In this document: positions 23,783 through 32,903 of the stretch, in pieces
Position numbering within the stretch: the first letter of the stretch is position 1
How the letters are laid out: each line of letters starts with the position of its first letter
Assembly: GCA_014191855.1 (NCBI GenBank)
Contig: BJHF01000057.1
Coordinates: forward strand, 1 to 42,507
DNA length: 42,507 nucleotides
Reading direction: 5' to 3'
DNA from: Deltaproteobacteria bacterium
GTDB lineage: Bacteria > Myxococcota_A > UBA796 > SXON01
Notes under the pieces: model-generated
Seen by the model: the letters and a program-made list of their open reading frames with translations, nothing else
What the model was told of the DNA's origin: nothing
Database searches by the model: none
Position numbers and translations under genes: made by a program

Positions 23783-24382
23783 TCAAACGTCGCCACCGGG
23801 GAGCGATCGGGCCTCGGCGAGGCGGGCCTTGCGGGCGAAGACCAGGCCGACGATCAGCAGGAGCGTCGCGGATGGCATCGCACACGCGAACGCCATCGAG
23901 CCTCCCATCGCGAAGCTGCTGTCCATCTCCACTGACATTTTCTCATCGGTCAACGCCGGACAATCTACGGGGTGCGATCCCGTCGCGGTCGCCGTGTACC
24001 GCCGACCCAACGTGGCGTAGAACATAGCCAACGTCTTCCGGCCGCCGGCCTGGGGGCCACAGAGGTCTTGGAGCGGGAGGATGCCGGAGTCGATCACGCG
24101 ACCGTCTTCGGCGAGCTTCCACGCGATGTCGCCGGGAGTGGGCGCTTGCGGCGGAAGCTCCTCCCCCTGCGTCTCGAGCGCGTCGCGGGTTCCGCGCAGC
24201 CGGAGAGCGTAAAGCACGGGTCGGCCAGGTTCGAAGTTCAGAGTCGAAGGCCCGGACCGATGAAGCGGCACATCAGCGCGATCGGGCCTGGCATTACGGG
24301 CACAAGGCGAAGCGATCAGCACGAAAGCCACGATCCCATTGAGGGCCGCGACGATCCACTGCCAGCGCACCGTCGAGGCCAT
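23783..24382 (-). CDS. Small two-TM membrane protein, unknown function
   Basis: 199 residues. A hydrophobic N-terminus (WQWIVAALNGIVAFVLIASP) could be a signal anchor. A polar domain of about 125 residues follows (YALRLRGTRDALE, DGRVIDSGILPL, RRYTATATGSHPVDCP) with two Cys that could pair. A C-terminal membrane helix (FACAMPSATLLLIVGLVFAR) is capped by basic residues. I do not recognise the family. The frame stays open far upstream, but that part is the antisense of the FAD-protein gene. ATG 24382 is chosen because TAGAAT lies 7 nt upstream, as at other starts here. Confidence 0.65.
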   Translation of the reverse strand: MASTVRWQWIVAALNGIVAFVLIASPCARNARPDRADVPLHRSGPSTLNFEPGRPVLYALRLRGTRDALETQGEELPPQAPTPGDIAWKLAEDGRVIDSGILPLQDLCGPQAGGRKTLAMFYATLGRRYTATATGSHPVDCPALTDEKMSVEMDSSFAMGGSMAFACAMPSATLLLIVGLVFARKARLAEARSLPGGDV

Positions 24383-24389
24383 ACGACCG

Positions 24390-24395
24390 ATTCTA
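24390..24395 (-). promoter_or_regulatory. Candidate -10 element for a leaderless transcript
   Basis: On the minus strand GATAGAAT ends 7 nt before the ATG at 24382. TAGAAT is a strong -10 match, and initiation would fall on the start codon. No ribosome-binding site is present. Confidence 0.45.
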
Positions 24396-24526
24396 TCGCA
24401 CCTCGAGCCGCCCTCGGCGCTTGACCCAGCCGGTCGCTGCGCGCCCGTTCGGGGTGCCCTCCATCGCCGTGTCGCCGCGCGGCTCGCCCACCCCAATCTC
24501 CCCCCGCCCCGGGTTAGCCCGCCCCC

Positions 24527-26092
24527 GTGCCGCTTCTCCTCCAGAACGTCGTCCTCGATGGTCGTGAGCCGCCCGCGCTCGCCGCGGCGGTGCTCGGGCT
24601 CCCCGAGGCGCGGATCGTGCTCGCCGAGGTGGTTCACCGAGGCCTGGACGCTCGCTCGAAAACGGCGCTTTGGCGTGGAAATATCCGCGTTTCGCTCGGT
24701 GAAGGCGAGGCCGGGGTGCTCGCGCGAAACCTCAAGGGCGTGCGCCTCTGGACGGAGCGTGACGAGGTTCGGAAGACCGGCCTGATCCCCACGAAGCGGC
24801 GGAGCTGGCCGAGCCGCCCGATCGTCGTCGGTGCGGGGCCGGCCGGGCTGTTCGCGGCGTTGCGGCTGATGGAGGCGGGTGCGCCGGTGCTCTTGTTGGA
24901 GCGCGGCGAGCCGGTGGAGACGCGCGTCGGTACGGTGAACGGATTCTGGCGGGGGAAGCCGCTGAACCCGGAGTCGAACCTGCTGTTCGGTGAGGGCGGC
25001 GCGGGCACGTTCTCCGACGGGAAGGTGTATACGCGGCGTCGCGACGGGGATCTGGGTTGGATCTTCCGCCACCTCGTGGACGCGGGCGCCGACAGCAGCG
25101 TGCTCGAAGAGTCCTGGGCCCACCTGGGCACGGACAAGATCCGGGCGATCCTGCCGGTCCTTCGCAAGAAGTTGATCGACGGCGGCGGCGAGGTGCGCTT
25201 CGGCGCCCAGATGACCGACCTGATCGTGCAAGGGGGGCGTTGCGTCGGGGTGCGGCTGGCGAATGGCGAGGAAATCCTCGGCGGACCGGTGATTGTCGCG
25301 GCCGGGCACTCGGCACGGGACACGATCGACGCCATGCTCCGGGCTGGCGCCGTTGCCGAGGTGCGACCCATCGCGATTGGCGCGCGGGTCGAGCACCCCC
25401 AGGCGCTGATCGACGCGGGATTGTATCCCAAGGGGCGCGGCGATCTCCCGCCGGCAAGCTACCGTCTTGCGTACAACCCCGCGGGCGGCCGGAGCGCCTA
25501 CTCGTTCTGCATGTGCCCTGGCGGGATGGTCGTGCCGGCCCAGCACGAGCCTGAGACGAACGTCGTAAACGGGATGTCGTTCGCCGCGCGTCGCGCCGTC
25601 TGGGCGAACAGCGCCGTCATCGTGCAGGTTTCGGCCGCCGACTACGGCGCGACCGACCCGCGAGCCGGGCAGCGTTTTCAGGATGCCATCGAGCGTGCGG
25701 CCTGGAAACTAACGGGGAGCTACGCCGCGCCTGCGCAACGGGTAGACGACTTTCTCGCCGACCGGGAGAGCAAGGAGCTCCCCCGCAGCTCTTACCCGTT
25801 CGGGCTCACGCCGCTGGATCTGCGCGCGCTCCTCCCGCCCGTGGTGATCGACGGGATGAAGGGGGCGCTGTTGGCCTTTGACCAGAAGATTCCTGGCTTC
25901 GCGTCGGCGGCTGGTGTGCTCATCGCGCCGGAGACGCGCACCACCTCGCCGCTGCGCTTCCTGCGCGGGCCGAACCACGAGAGCGCGTCGTTGCCGGGGC
26001 TCATTCCGAGCGGGGAAGGGGCCGGATGGGGCGGGGGCATTATCTCCGCGGCGCACGATGGTTTTATCGTGGCGCAGGCGGTGATTGGGTAG
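24527..26092 (+). CDS. FAD-dependent dehydrogenase of the COG2509 type
   Basis: 521 residues. A short N-terminal domain (about 1-90, with LDARSKTALWRGNIRV) precedes an FAD-binding Rossmann fold (IVVGAGPAGLFAALRL, about 98-113, then LLLERGEPV). FGEGGAGTFSDGKVYTR is a hallmark of this family. GPVIVAAGHSARDT and the C-terminal GEGAGWGGGIISAA complete the flavin site. Members are widespread and conserved, but their reaction is not established. It starts with GTG at 24527, and GGGTTAGCCC lies 6 nt upstream in place of a ribosome-binding site. It stands alone, divergent from the small membrane protein gene. Confidence 0.88.
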   Translation: MPLLLQNVVLDGREPPALAAAVLGLPEARIVLAEVVHRGLDARSKTALWRGNIRVSLGEGEAGVLARNLKGVRLWTERDEVRKTGLIPTKRRSWPSRPIVVGAGPAGLFAALRLMEAGAPVLLLERGEPVETRVGTVNGFWRGKPLNPESNLLFGEGGAGTFSDGKVYTRRRDGDLGWIFRHLVDAGADSSVLEESWAHLGTDKIRAILPVLRKKLIDGGGEVRFGAQMTDLIVQGGRCVGVRLANGEEILGGPVIVAAGHSARDTIDAMLRAGAVAEVRPIAIGARVEHPQALIDAGLYPKGRGDLPPASYRLAYNPAGGRSAYSFCMCPGGMVVPAQHEPETNVVNGMSFAARRAVWANSAVIVQVSAADYGATDPRAGQRFQDAIERAAWKLTGSYAAPAQRVDDFLADRESKELPRSSYPFGLTPLDLRALLPPVVIDGMKGALLAFDQKIPGFASAAGVLIAPETRTTSPLRFLRGPNHESASLPGLIPSGEGAGWGGGIISAAHDGFIVAQAVIG

Positions 26093-26569
26093 GGATTGGG
26101 GCCCTCGTTGCCGGCCCGGCAGCTATCCCCCACGATTTGCGACAAAGTCCGAGGTATCCTATGAAATATGCGACGCGGGGGGACCGATAGGCGCAGCGAC
26201 GCGCCTCGCCCGCTTGCGTCAAACGGACAAACGCCGAGAGTTGCCTGGGGGCGGGCGCGTTCGGCAGGGTGAAAGCGCGGAGTTGTCGCAATTCGCAGGG
26301 GATACCTGCGCAAGGTGTTCCATTTTTGGGGGGATAGGTGCTCCCACGCCCGGAAAATTCCGCCCGCGGCGGGGCATGCCGCCCGCTGCAGGACGCGCTG
26401 CCGGCCGCGAGACGCGTCGCCGCAGGACGCGCTGCCTGCCGCGAGAGGCGCCGCCGCACCAGGCGACCCCGCCCCGGGCGCGCCGCGATTCGCTCCTTGC
26501 CGATCTTGATGAGGGCGGTTTGGCCTGGCGAATCGCCCGAAGCGCCCCCCTCCGATCTTCCGCTTCTAC
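26093..26569. other. 477-bp region without a recognisable gene
   Basis: I see no credible coding frame on either strand. The frames that are open have Arg/Pro/Ala-rich shadow composition. A 25-bp word is repeated with one change at 26388-26412 and 26422-26446 (period 34). TTGCGACAA (26137-26145) has its inverse TTGTCGCAA at about 26284-26292, but the next shared words are not nested, so no simple hairpin forms. The region lies between the ends of two convergent genes. Confidence 0.5.
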
Positions 26570-26896
26570 CTACCCCACCCCAACCAGCTCCACCTCAAAG
26601 ATCAGCGTCGCATTCGGGGGGATCAACCCCGGATACCCACGATCCCCGTAGGCGAGGTGGCCGGGGATCGTGAGTTTGCGCTTGCCGCCGATTTTCATGC
26701 CGGTGACGCCGATGTCCCAGCCCTTGATCACCTGCCCCGCGCCGAGCTTGAACTCGAAGGGCTCGTCGCGGTCGCGCGAAGAGTCGAACTTCTTCCCGGA
26801 TTCCAGGGTGCCGACGTAGTGCACGCTCACGAACTTGCCCTTCACGGCTTCGGTGCCGGTTCCCGCCACGATCTCGTCGATTTGAAGCTCAGCCAC
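26570..26896 (-). CDS. FKBP-type peptidyl-prolyl isomerase
   Basis: About 108 residues, a minimal single-domain FKBP. It keeps the active-site set: [36 protein letters not shown] (the Trp floor of the pocket), [18 protein letters not shown] and [14 protein letters not shown]. It lacks a signal peptide, so it probably acts in the cytoplasm. The GTG at 26896 is preferred because GGAG lies 5 nt upstream. A GTG at 26902 is also in frame and would overlap the peptidase stop as GTGA. Coupling to the upstream M28 peptidase gene is clear either way. Confidence 0.93.
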   Translation of the reverse strand: MAELQIDEIVAGTGTEAVKGKFVSVHYVGTLESGKKFDSSRDRDEPFEFKLGAGQVIKGWDIGVTGMKIGGKRKLTIPGHLAYGDRGYPGLIPPNATLIFEVELVGVG

Positions 26897-26898
26897 GC

Positions 26899-28389
26899 TC
26901 ACTCCTGGGTGTCCGCCGGCTTAGCGGCTGGCTTCGTGAACAGCCACCCCAGCGTGAAGAAGGGGAGCATGGCGAGCACGGGCAGCATGCGCGTCGTGAG
27001 CGCTGGGTAGATCGCGGAGTAGAGCGGGCCGAGCAACAGGCCGGCGACGAACGCGGGTAGAACGGCGGCTGCACCCCAGCCGCGAAGCCGCAGCGCCGCC
27101 GTCCACGCGCCCGGCACGAGGATGTACGCCGCCACCGGCGAGAACACGGCGGCCAACGCCGCGAGGAGTATCGCCGGAGCGTCGATACCCCAGCCGCCGG
27201 CGCTGCGGCGCCGCCCGAGCCAAAGGCCGCCGAGGCCAAGGAAGAACGCGGCGAAGTACAGCGGCCTCGGCTCCGGGATCTCCGCCGTCCGCACCATGAA
27301 GCCCGGCCAGAGGAACACGGCGGCCGCCATCAGCAACCCGGAAGCGACGGCCACGGTCAGACCTGCGCCGAAAAAAGCCGCAGCACCCCGGAGCGCGCGC
27401 CGGTCGGGACGCGGGAGCACGAAGAGGGCGGCGGCTCCGAAGAGGGATATCACCCACGCCGGCACCACCCTCGTACCGCCAAGAACCTGGGCGTAAGCTG
27501 GAGGAATCGCGTACCACGGCGGCCGCCACGTGCAGAGCTCGCCCCCTTCACCCACGCGCCCAACCCAGGCGGTCGCGAGCCCCAGGACACAATCGCCCAC
27601 CTGCTGCACGCTCCGTGGATCGAGGTTCGCCGGGGTGTCCTCGGGGGTATGGTAGCGCCACGCCCCGCCGAGCAGCGCGAAGTCGTAGCCCCACCACCCC
27701 GCGGCCCGGAGCACCGTGAAGTCGGTGTCGTTCGGGAGCTGGTCGTACACCGTGCGCGCCAGCGAGGTCGCTTGCGCATCGCAGCCCGAGCGCCCCCACG
27801 CTTGCAGCATTTGCGGGGAGTCCCCGGCGGTTTGGAACATGTAGGCCGGCCCCTCGGTGCCCCGCGCCTCGATGTTGATCGCCACCCGCGCGGCTGGGGG
27901 AGCGGTCGCCACAAACGCGGCCGCCCCAAGCAGCCCGGCTTCTTCGCCGTCGGTGATGAGCGCGTGCACGCCGTGACGTGGCCCGTCGGCGGAGAGCGCG
28001 CGGAGCGTTTCCACGATCACGCCGAGCCCCAGCCCGTCGTCCGCCGCGCCAGGCCCCTCGGCGACGGAATCGCTGTGGGCAACGAGCCACACGCCCCCGG
28101 GACCATCGCCAGGGGCCGAGGCGGCAAGGTTGGTGAGGCGGCCGGTTTGTTGGCGATCGACCTCGAAGCCGAGGCGAACCAGCTCCGTTTCGATGGCGTT
28201 GACGACTTCGGCGTGGCGTTGGCTCCCGGTGGGGCGTGGGGCGTTCGCCCATGTCGCGACGTGCTTGAGCGCGCGGGCTGCGGAGAAGCGCTCGGTGGGC
28301 GCGTCGAGGGCCGCGGCGTCGGGGAGCCGGGGCCAATTGAGCGCGGCGCCCAAACACGCAGCGAGCAGGATCGGGAGGCCAGTGCGCAC
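26899..28389 (-). CDS. M28-family membrane metallopeptidase
   Basis: About 496 residues. The N-terminus [18 protein letters not shown] is a signal or anchor. The peptidase domain (about 30-290) has the di-zinc ligands of the M28 family: [15 protein letters not shown] (His105, Asp118), [10 protein letters not shown] (Glu pair 149/150), NIEARG (Glu175) and [11 protein letters not shown] (His247). The last 200 residues hold six or so membrane helices, as in ER-metallopeptidase-like M28 proteins. It is probably an aminopeptidase facing the periplasm. GTG 28389 is chosen; a TTG 36 nt upstream would add a polar leader. Confidence 0.85.
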   Translation of the reverse strand: MRTGLPILLAACLGAALNWPRLPDAAALDAPTERFSAARALKHVATWANAPRPTGSQRHAEVVNAIETELVRLGFEVDRQQTGRLTNLAASAPGDGPGGVWLVAHSDSVAEGPGAADDGLGLGVIVETLRALSADGPRHGVHALITDGEEAGLLGAAAFVATAPPAARVAINIEARGTEGPAYMFQTAGDSPQMLQAWGRSGCDAQATSLARTVYDQLPNDTDFTVLRAAGWWGYDFALLGGAWRYHTPEDTPANLDPRSVQQVGDCVLGLATAWVGRVGEGGELCTWRPPWYAIPPAYAQVLGGTRVVPAWVISLFGAAALFVLPRPDRRALRGAAAFFGAGLTVAVASGLLMAAAVFLWPGFMVRTAEIPEPRPLYFAAFFLGLGGLWLGRRRSAGGWGIDAPAILLAALAAVFSPVAAYILVPGAWTAALRLRGWGAAAVLPAFVAGLLLGPLYSAIYPALTTRMLPVLAMLPFFTLGWLFTKPAAKPADTQE

Positions 28390-28481
28390 TGTGGGTAGGG
28401 TGCCTCTGCCCGAGTGCGGCGTCAAGGTGGGTGGACAATCGCCACTTTTGCGATAGCGCCCCGCCAGAGATCGGAACGAGC

Positions 28482-29432
28482 ATGGAAGTCTTCCTCGAAG
28501 CGGGGCCGTTCGGCTGGGCGCAGGTGATCTTCGCTGTCGGCGGGCTGCTCTGGGCGCTCGTGTGCGTGGTCCTGCTCGGCCTGCGCTGGAAGGTGCCGCC
28601 TGTGGTGGCCACCGCGCCCCTGCTCCTGCACGCCGTTACCGTGGCCGCGGGCGCAACCTGGCTGGGACGCACGGCGAACGCGGGGAGTGTCGATCCGTCC
28701 ATGGTTGCGATGTCGCTGGCCCAGGGGATCGACGGAATGATCGCCAATGGCACCCTCGGCGTGATCGCCGTGCCCGCGGCGATGTTGCTGATCCTCGGTG
28801 GCACGGTGGCTGGCGTGCGCGGGCGGCGTGCGTTCGGTGCGCCTGCGTTCGTGTTCATCGTCGCGATGGGCGTCGCGATCCTGCCGCTCGTCTCGATCGC
28901 CTACAATGGTGTTTTGCCGTTGGCGATCGGGCGTTTTGTGATCTACGGGGCCGCAGCGTTGCCGCTCACCGCAGCCCTCGCCGGGGCGCACCCGCAGGAC
29001 AACAGCCGCGAGGGCAGCGTGGTGGCGGGCATCGGGTTTGTGTCGCTCGTCGCGGCGGTGGAGCTGCTCACGCTCTCGAACGGCTGGGCGCATGGCTTCC
29101 AGGCGTTGGCCGTGACCGCCCCCGACCAGAAGGCGACCTTGGTCGCGATGTTCGTGGCCGAGATGGGGCAGCTCGGAACGCTGTCCTGGGCCGCCGTCGT
29201 GCTCGGGGCGGTGCCGGCCGCGATGGCGCTGCTGCGCCCCCCCGCGGATCTGACTGAACAGGAGATCCTGGAGGGAAACATCAGCCCCTCGGCGCTCCGC
29301 TGGATCGGCCAGGCGCTCGCGTTCGTCGTGCCCCTCGCGTGGTGCGTGGCGATGCAGGCGGCGAATCCGGCAGAGGTCCTTACGGCCATCGCGGGGCCGG
29401 CGGTGCCCACCGAGGCGCCGGCGGAGCCGTAG
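28482..29432 (+). CDS. Multi-pass membrane protein, unknown function
   Basis: 316 residues with about seven hydrophobic helices, starting MEVFLEAGPFGWAQVIFAVGG. The opening recalls MotA/TolQ/ExbB-type channel proteins, but the helix count is higher and the rest does not match them convincingly, so I leave it unnamed. Hydrophilic loops are short. The C-terminus is Pro/Glu-rich (VPTEAPAEP). ATG 28482 has a weak GAACGAG site. A TAGCGC hexamer lies 22 nt upstream. It is divergent from the M28 peptidase and convergent with the PilZ gene. Confidence 0.7.
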   Translation: MEVFLEAGPFGWAQVIFAVGGLLWALVCVVLLGLRWKVPPVVATAPLLLHAVTVAAGATWLGRTANAGSVDPSMVAMSLAQGIDGMIANGTLGVIAVPAAMLLILGGTVAGVRGRRAFGAPAFVFIVAMGVAILPLVSIAYNGVLPLAIGRFVIYGAAALPLTAALAGAHPQDNSREGSVVAGIGFVSLVAAVELLTLSNGWAHGFQALAVTAPDQKATLVAMFVAEMGQLGTLSWAAVVLGAVPAAMALLRPPADLTEQEILEGNISPSALRWIGQALAFVVPLAWCVAMQAANPAEVLTAIAGPAVPTEAPAEP

Positions 29433-29438
29433 CGGCGC

Positions 29439-31130
29439 TCAGGCGGCGCTCTCCTCGCCCATCGCCGCGGCGCCTTCCGCGCTCTCTGCAACCGCGCGGA
29501 GCCTCTCGTCCACCCACGCCTGCACGGCGGACTTCGAGGTGTCGTAGTCGCGCGTCATCAGGGGATCAAACTCCAGCCCCACCCAGCAGCCGAGGTCGCT
29601 CGGCCGCACGGAGCGGAGGATCACCGCGAACTCCAGCTCCGCCTGGTCGGCCGCGAGTTGCAGAACCAGCGTGACGCGGGTGCCCGTGACGGCGAGCTCC
29701 GAGGGCGGCACAGCCACCTGGATGCCGAGCCCGTCGGCGCTGATGTCCACCACCTGCGTTGCGAGCACGCCGTCGCTCCCGGCGAGCAGGGCGGCGCTCA
29801 CGTCGAGGAACTCGGCGCTGACGCGGGGCGTTTGGCGCGAGTAGGCGATCTCGCGCAGGGCGGCGGACATCCCCGGGATCTGGCCCCCCGCGGGTGGCGA
29901 GAACGTGTACTCGACGCCCTCCTCGGTGTCGCGACGCCGGTTTAGCGCGAGCGCAAAGGGCGTGGCGTCGCCTTCGGTCCACGCGATATCAACGGGCATT
30001 CCCGGCGCGAGATCGACGACGGAGTAGGGGGCTACGCGCAGCACCAGCCCGCCGTAGTGTACGTCAACCAGCCAGGCCTCGGCTCGCCGCCCGCCGCCGG
30101 CGTCGAGCACAAGCATCGGAGCGTCGCCAAGCGCGGCGATCGCGTCGCGCCGCTTGGTAATGCGAGGATCGCTCAGCGCTTCGAGCGACCGCATGCGCGC
30201 TTCGGCGGTGGCGGCCTTGGCCAGGCGCTCGCGCAGCGCTTCGAAGCGGGCGGTCATCGCGGGGTCGGCGGTCTCGATCGGGGTTTCGAGGTCGCCCAGC
30301 TCGAGCTGGGTCATCGCGGCGGCAAGCTCGGCGTTCAAGCTATGCTTCGCCGGCTTGATGGCGCGAGGTTCCGGGGTGCGCAGCGGGAGGGGGCGCGCCT
30401 CCGGAACGTTGGGGATCGCCACGTCGCGGCTCGCCCGGCCTACCGCCCACGCCGCACCGGCCACGAGCAACACGGCGGCGGCCACCCCCCAGCCCGCGCG
30501 TTGGCGGGCGAGAGACAAGTCGCCGTCGATGTTTTCGCTCAGTTCCAGCACCGCCACCGTCCGTCCGGTGGGGGCCTGAATGGGCACCCACGTCGTCAAG
30601 CTCGTGCCCGTGCGCTTCGACGTCGCGAGCCGACTTGCGCTGCGACCTTCCAACCAGGCCCCCCGCATCTCGGGTCGATAGTCGACTGCGGCGCCCCAGG
30701 CCGGCGCCTCGGCGCTGCTCACCAGGACGGAGAGCGCCTGCGAATGCCGCGTTTCGGGAGCCTGGGTCACCTGCTCGGCGGCCGGCTCCTGTAGATGGAG
30801 CGTGCGCACCTTCGCGAAGCCGTGGCGCGTGGCCGCGGCTTCGATCTGCTGGTGCAAGGCGGAGAGTCCACTGCCGTGGGCCTCCCAGTTCGACACCGCA
30901 CCGCGCTCGGGGAACAGGCTCGGGAGCGTATCGAGCAGGTGGGCGTTCAGGGTCGCCCCAAGCTCGGCGCCTGCGCCCTCAGCCCGCGCCACGTGCGCGT
31001 TGACGACGCTCGCCGTGGCGCCGCTGAACGCCCACCAGGCCAGCGCCGCCACGCCGAGGGCGCCGGTGCCGCCGACGATCCCCGCGAGCTTCGGCGCGAG
31101 GTTTCTGGGGGCTGGCGTGGCGCTTGACAT
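29439..31130 (-). CDS. Two-TM sensor with C-terminal PilZ domain
   Basis: 563 residues. TM1 is at about 14-36 and TM2 at about 212-231, enclosing an extracytoplasmic domain of about 175 residues that could be a ligand sensor (it ends in GRTVAVLELSENIDGD, as in CACHE-like domains). The cytoplasmic part has a helical linker (about 260-330), a beta-rich domain (340-425) and a PilZ domain with both c-di-GMP motifs: RQTPR (432-436) and DISADG (462-467), ending WVGLEF. There is no HAMP, kinase or GGDEF domain. ATG 31130 has GGGGGAAG just upstream. It probably responds to c-di-GMP inside and an unknown signal outside. Confidence 0.8.
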   Translation of the reverse strand: MSSATPAPRNLAPKLAGIVGGTGALGVAALAWWAFSGATASVVNAHVARAEGAGAELGATLNAHLLDTLPSLFPERGAVSNWEAHGSGLSALHQQIEAAATRHGFAKVRTLHLQEPAAEQVTQAPETRHSQALSVLVSSAEAPAWGAAVDYRPEMRGAWLEGRSASRLATSKRTGTSLTTWVPIQAPTGRTVAVLELSENIDGDLSLARQRAGWGVAAAVLLVAGAAWAVGRASRDVAIPNVPEARPLPLRTPEPRAIKPAKHSLNAELAAAMTQLELGDLETPIETADPAMTARFEALRERLAKAATAEARMRSLEALSDPRITKRRDAIAALGDAPMLVLDAGGGRRAEAWLVDVHYGGLVLRVAPYSVVDLAPGMPVDIAWTEGDATPFALALNRRRDTEEGVEYTFSPPAGGQIPGMSAALREIAYSRQTPRVSAEFLDVSAALLAGSDGVLATQVVDISADGLGIQVAVPPSELAVTGTRVTLVLQLAADQAELEFAVILRSVRPSDLGCWVGLEFDPLMTRDYDTSKSAVQAWVDERLRAVAESAEGAAAMGEESAA

Positions 31131-31182
31131 GGCTTCCCCCCGCGGATCGGACACGCCGGTGCCGCGGATGAGGGCGATCCGG

Positions 31183-31188
31183 TAGGAT
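31183..31188 (+). promoter_or_regulatory. Candidate -10 element for a leaderless transcript
   Basis: TAGGAT ends 7 nt before the ATG at 31196. The same bases could also act as a Shine-Dalgarno (AGGA 8 nt upstream), so the two readings compete. An in-frame ATG at 31187 overlaps the element and is less likely. Confidence 0.35.
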
Positions 31189-31195
31189 GACGGGG

Positions 31196-32896
31196 ATGAC
31201 CCCCCTTGAGCTCCTCCTGGCGTCGCTCGCGGCCTGCGCGGTTGAACCCGCCCCGCGCGATGCGGTCGAAACGATCGACACCGGCCGTGACTCCGCGCCC
31301 GACAGCGCCCCTCCGGACTCCGGCGACACGGCCCCCATCGATGCGGTGGACAGCGGGCCCCTGGACACCTCGCCGATCGACACGGGTGAGCCCCCGCCCA
31401 CAACCTGGCGAAGCGCCCTGTACCCCGCGGACTGGACACCGGCGCTCATCAACAGCGAAGGCCGTTTCCTTCACGACTTCTCCTACGCCGGGTACCACGC
31501 TGGCGAGGCGGCGCTGCCCTCACCGCCCGGCCCGAGCTTCGTCGTCACCGACTTCGGCGCCGACGCGACCGGAACGTCTGACTCAACCTCGGCGATCCAG
31601 GCCGCCATCGACGCCGCCTCCGCCTCCGCCCCCGCCGTCGTGGAGCTCCCGGCCGGGACGTTCCGCCTCGACGGCACGCTGCGCGTCGCCACGTCTGGAG
31701 TGGTGCTTCGCGGCGCGGGATCGACGTCCACCTTCGTCTACTTCACCAAGACCTCCGGCGTGGACTACGCCGCCCACCTCACGTTCGCGGGCACGGCGTC
31801 GTCGGGCGCCGATCGCCTCCTCTCGGCCGATACCCCGGCGCGAACCTTCGAAGTCCCCCTCGCAGACACCACCGGCATCGTCGTCGGCGACGAGGTGCAG
31901 ATCGGCGCCGTCATCACCGACGAATTCGTTGCCGACCACGGCATGACCGACGTGTGGTACAGCTTCAACGGGGATTGGCGTGCCTTTTTCCGCCGCACGG
32001 TCACCGCCGTGGGCGCCGCGTCCATCACGGTCGACGTGCCCCTGCGCTCCGCGCTCGCCACTCGCGACAGCGCCAGCGTTCGCGTCGTCACCGGCGCGCT
32101 GACCGAGTGTGGCCTCCAGGATCTCGCCATCGCCAACGCGAACGACTGGGACACCACCTGGACGACGACGCAGGTTCATGCCGTGATCTTCTCGAACGTG
32201 AAGGACTGCTGGGTAACGAACGTGGTGAGCTGGGCGTCCCCGCTGGGCGATGGCTTCCATCTGATGTCGAGCGGGATCGAGGTGTTGGACTCGCGCCGTG
32301 TCACCATCGCGGACTCAACGCTGGAGCTGGCGCAGCACCGCGGCGATGGCGGAAACGGCTACCTCTTCGAGATCTCCCGAAGCAACGAGGTTCTCACTCG
32401 CGACACGACGGCGCGGGCCGGTCGCCACAACTTCATCCAGAACTGGGACTTTGGCACCAGCGGCTGCGTGTGGCTCCGCACGATGAGCGAGGACGGACGG
32501 TCGCTTTACGCGGATTGGGACCCCATCGGCTGGCCCTCCTACTCCGAGTACCACCACAGCCTCGCGACCGCGAACCTCGTGGATCAGAGCGTGGCTACCG
32601 ACGGCTGGCAGGGCGTGAACCGCCAGGGGGAGAGCTCAGGAGCGGGCCACAGCGCCACGGAGTCGGTGTGGTGGAACACCTCCGGCGGTGGCTATTTGCG
32701 CTCGTTCCAGTACGGGAACGGCTACGTCATCGGAACCGACGGGATGGACGTGCACGTCGACGTTGCGGAGGTGGACTGGAACAACTCCAGCGAGGGCACC
32801 GAGCCCGAGGACTGGACGGAGGGGCTCGACGAGGCGGCCACGCTGGAGCCGGCATCGTTGTACGAGGATCAGCTCACGCGGCGGCTCGGGCGCTGA
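31196..32896 (+). CDS. Beta-helix (pectate-lyase superfamily) lipoprotein
   Basis: 566 residues. The signal TPLELLLASLAAC has a lipobox (LAAC). A linker of about 50 residues follows, rich in Asp, Ser, Pro and Thr (DSGDTAPIDAVDSG). The catalytic-fold region begins FVVTDFGADATGTSDSTSAI, the start typical of Pectate_lyase_3/GH55-type right-handed beta-helices. VELPAGTFRLDGTLRV and VVLRGAGSTSTF follow, then parallel helix coils. It may degrade or bind a polysaccharide outside the cell; specificity is unknown. It is divergent from the PilZ sensor. Confidence 0.8.
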   Translation: MTPLELLLASLAACAVEPAPRDAVETIDTGRDSAPDSAPPDSGDTAPIDAVDSGPLDTSPIDTGEPPPTTWRSALYPADWTPALINSEGRFLHDFSYAGYHAGEAALPSPPGPSFVVTDFGADATGTSDSTSAIQAAIDAASASAPAVVELPAGTFRLDGTLRVATSGVVLRGAGSTSTFVYFTKTSGVDYAAHLTFAGTASSGADRLLSADTPARTFEVPLADTTGIVVGDEVQIGAVITDEFVADHGMTDVWYSFNGDWRAFFRRTVTAVGAASITVDVPLRSALATRDSASVRVVTGALTECGLQDLAIANANDWDTTWTTTQVHAVIFSNVKDCWVTNVVSWASPLGDGFHLMSSGIEVLDSRRVTIADSTLELAQHRGDGGNGYLFEISRSNEVLTRDTTARAGRHNFIQNWDFGTSGCVWLRTMSEDGRSLYADWDPIGWPSYSEYHHSLATANLVDQSVATDGWQGVNRQGESSGAGHSATESVWWNTSGGGYLRSFQYGNGYVIGTDGMDVHVDVAEVDWNNSSEGTEPEDWTEGLDEAATLEPASLYEDQLTRRLGR

Positions 32897-32903
32897 CTCC
32901 GGC

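Noticed and set aside
26093..26569. Small genes in the 477-bp gap between the FAD protein and FKBP genes
   Set aside because: The open frames are Arg/Pro/Ala-rich on both strands and lack start signals and motifs. The inverted words there are not nested and could be chance.
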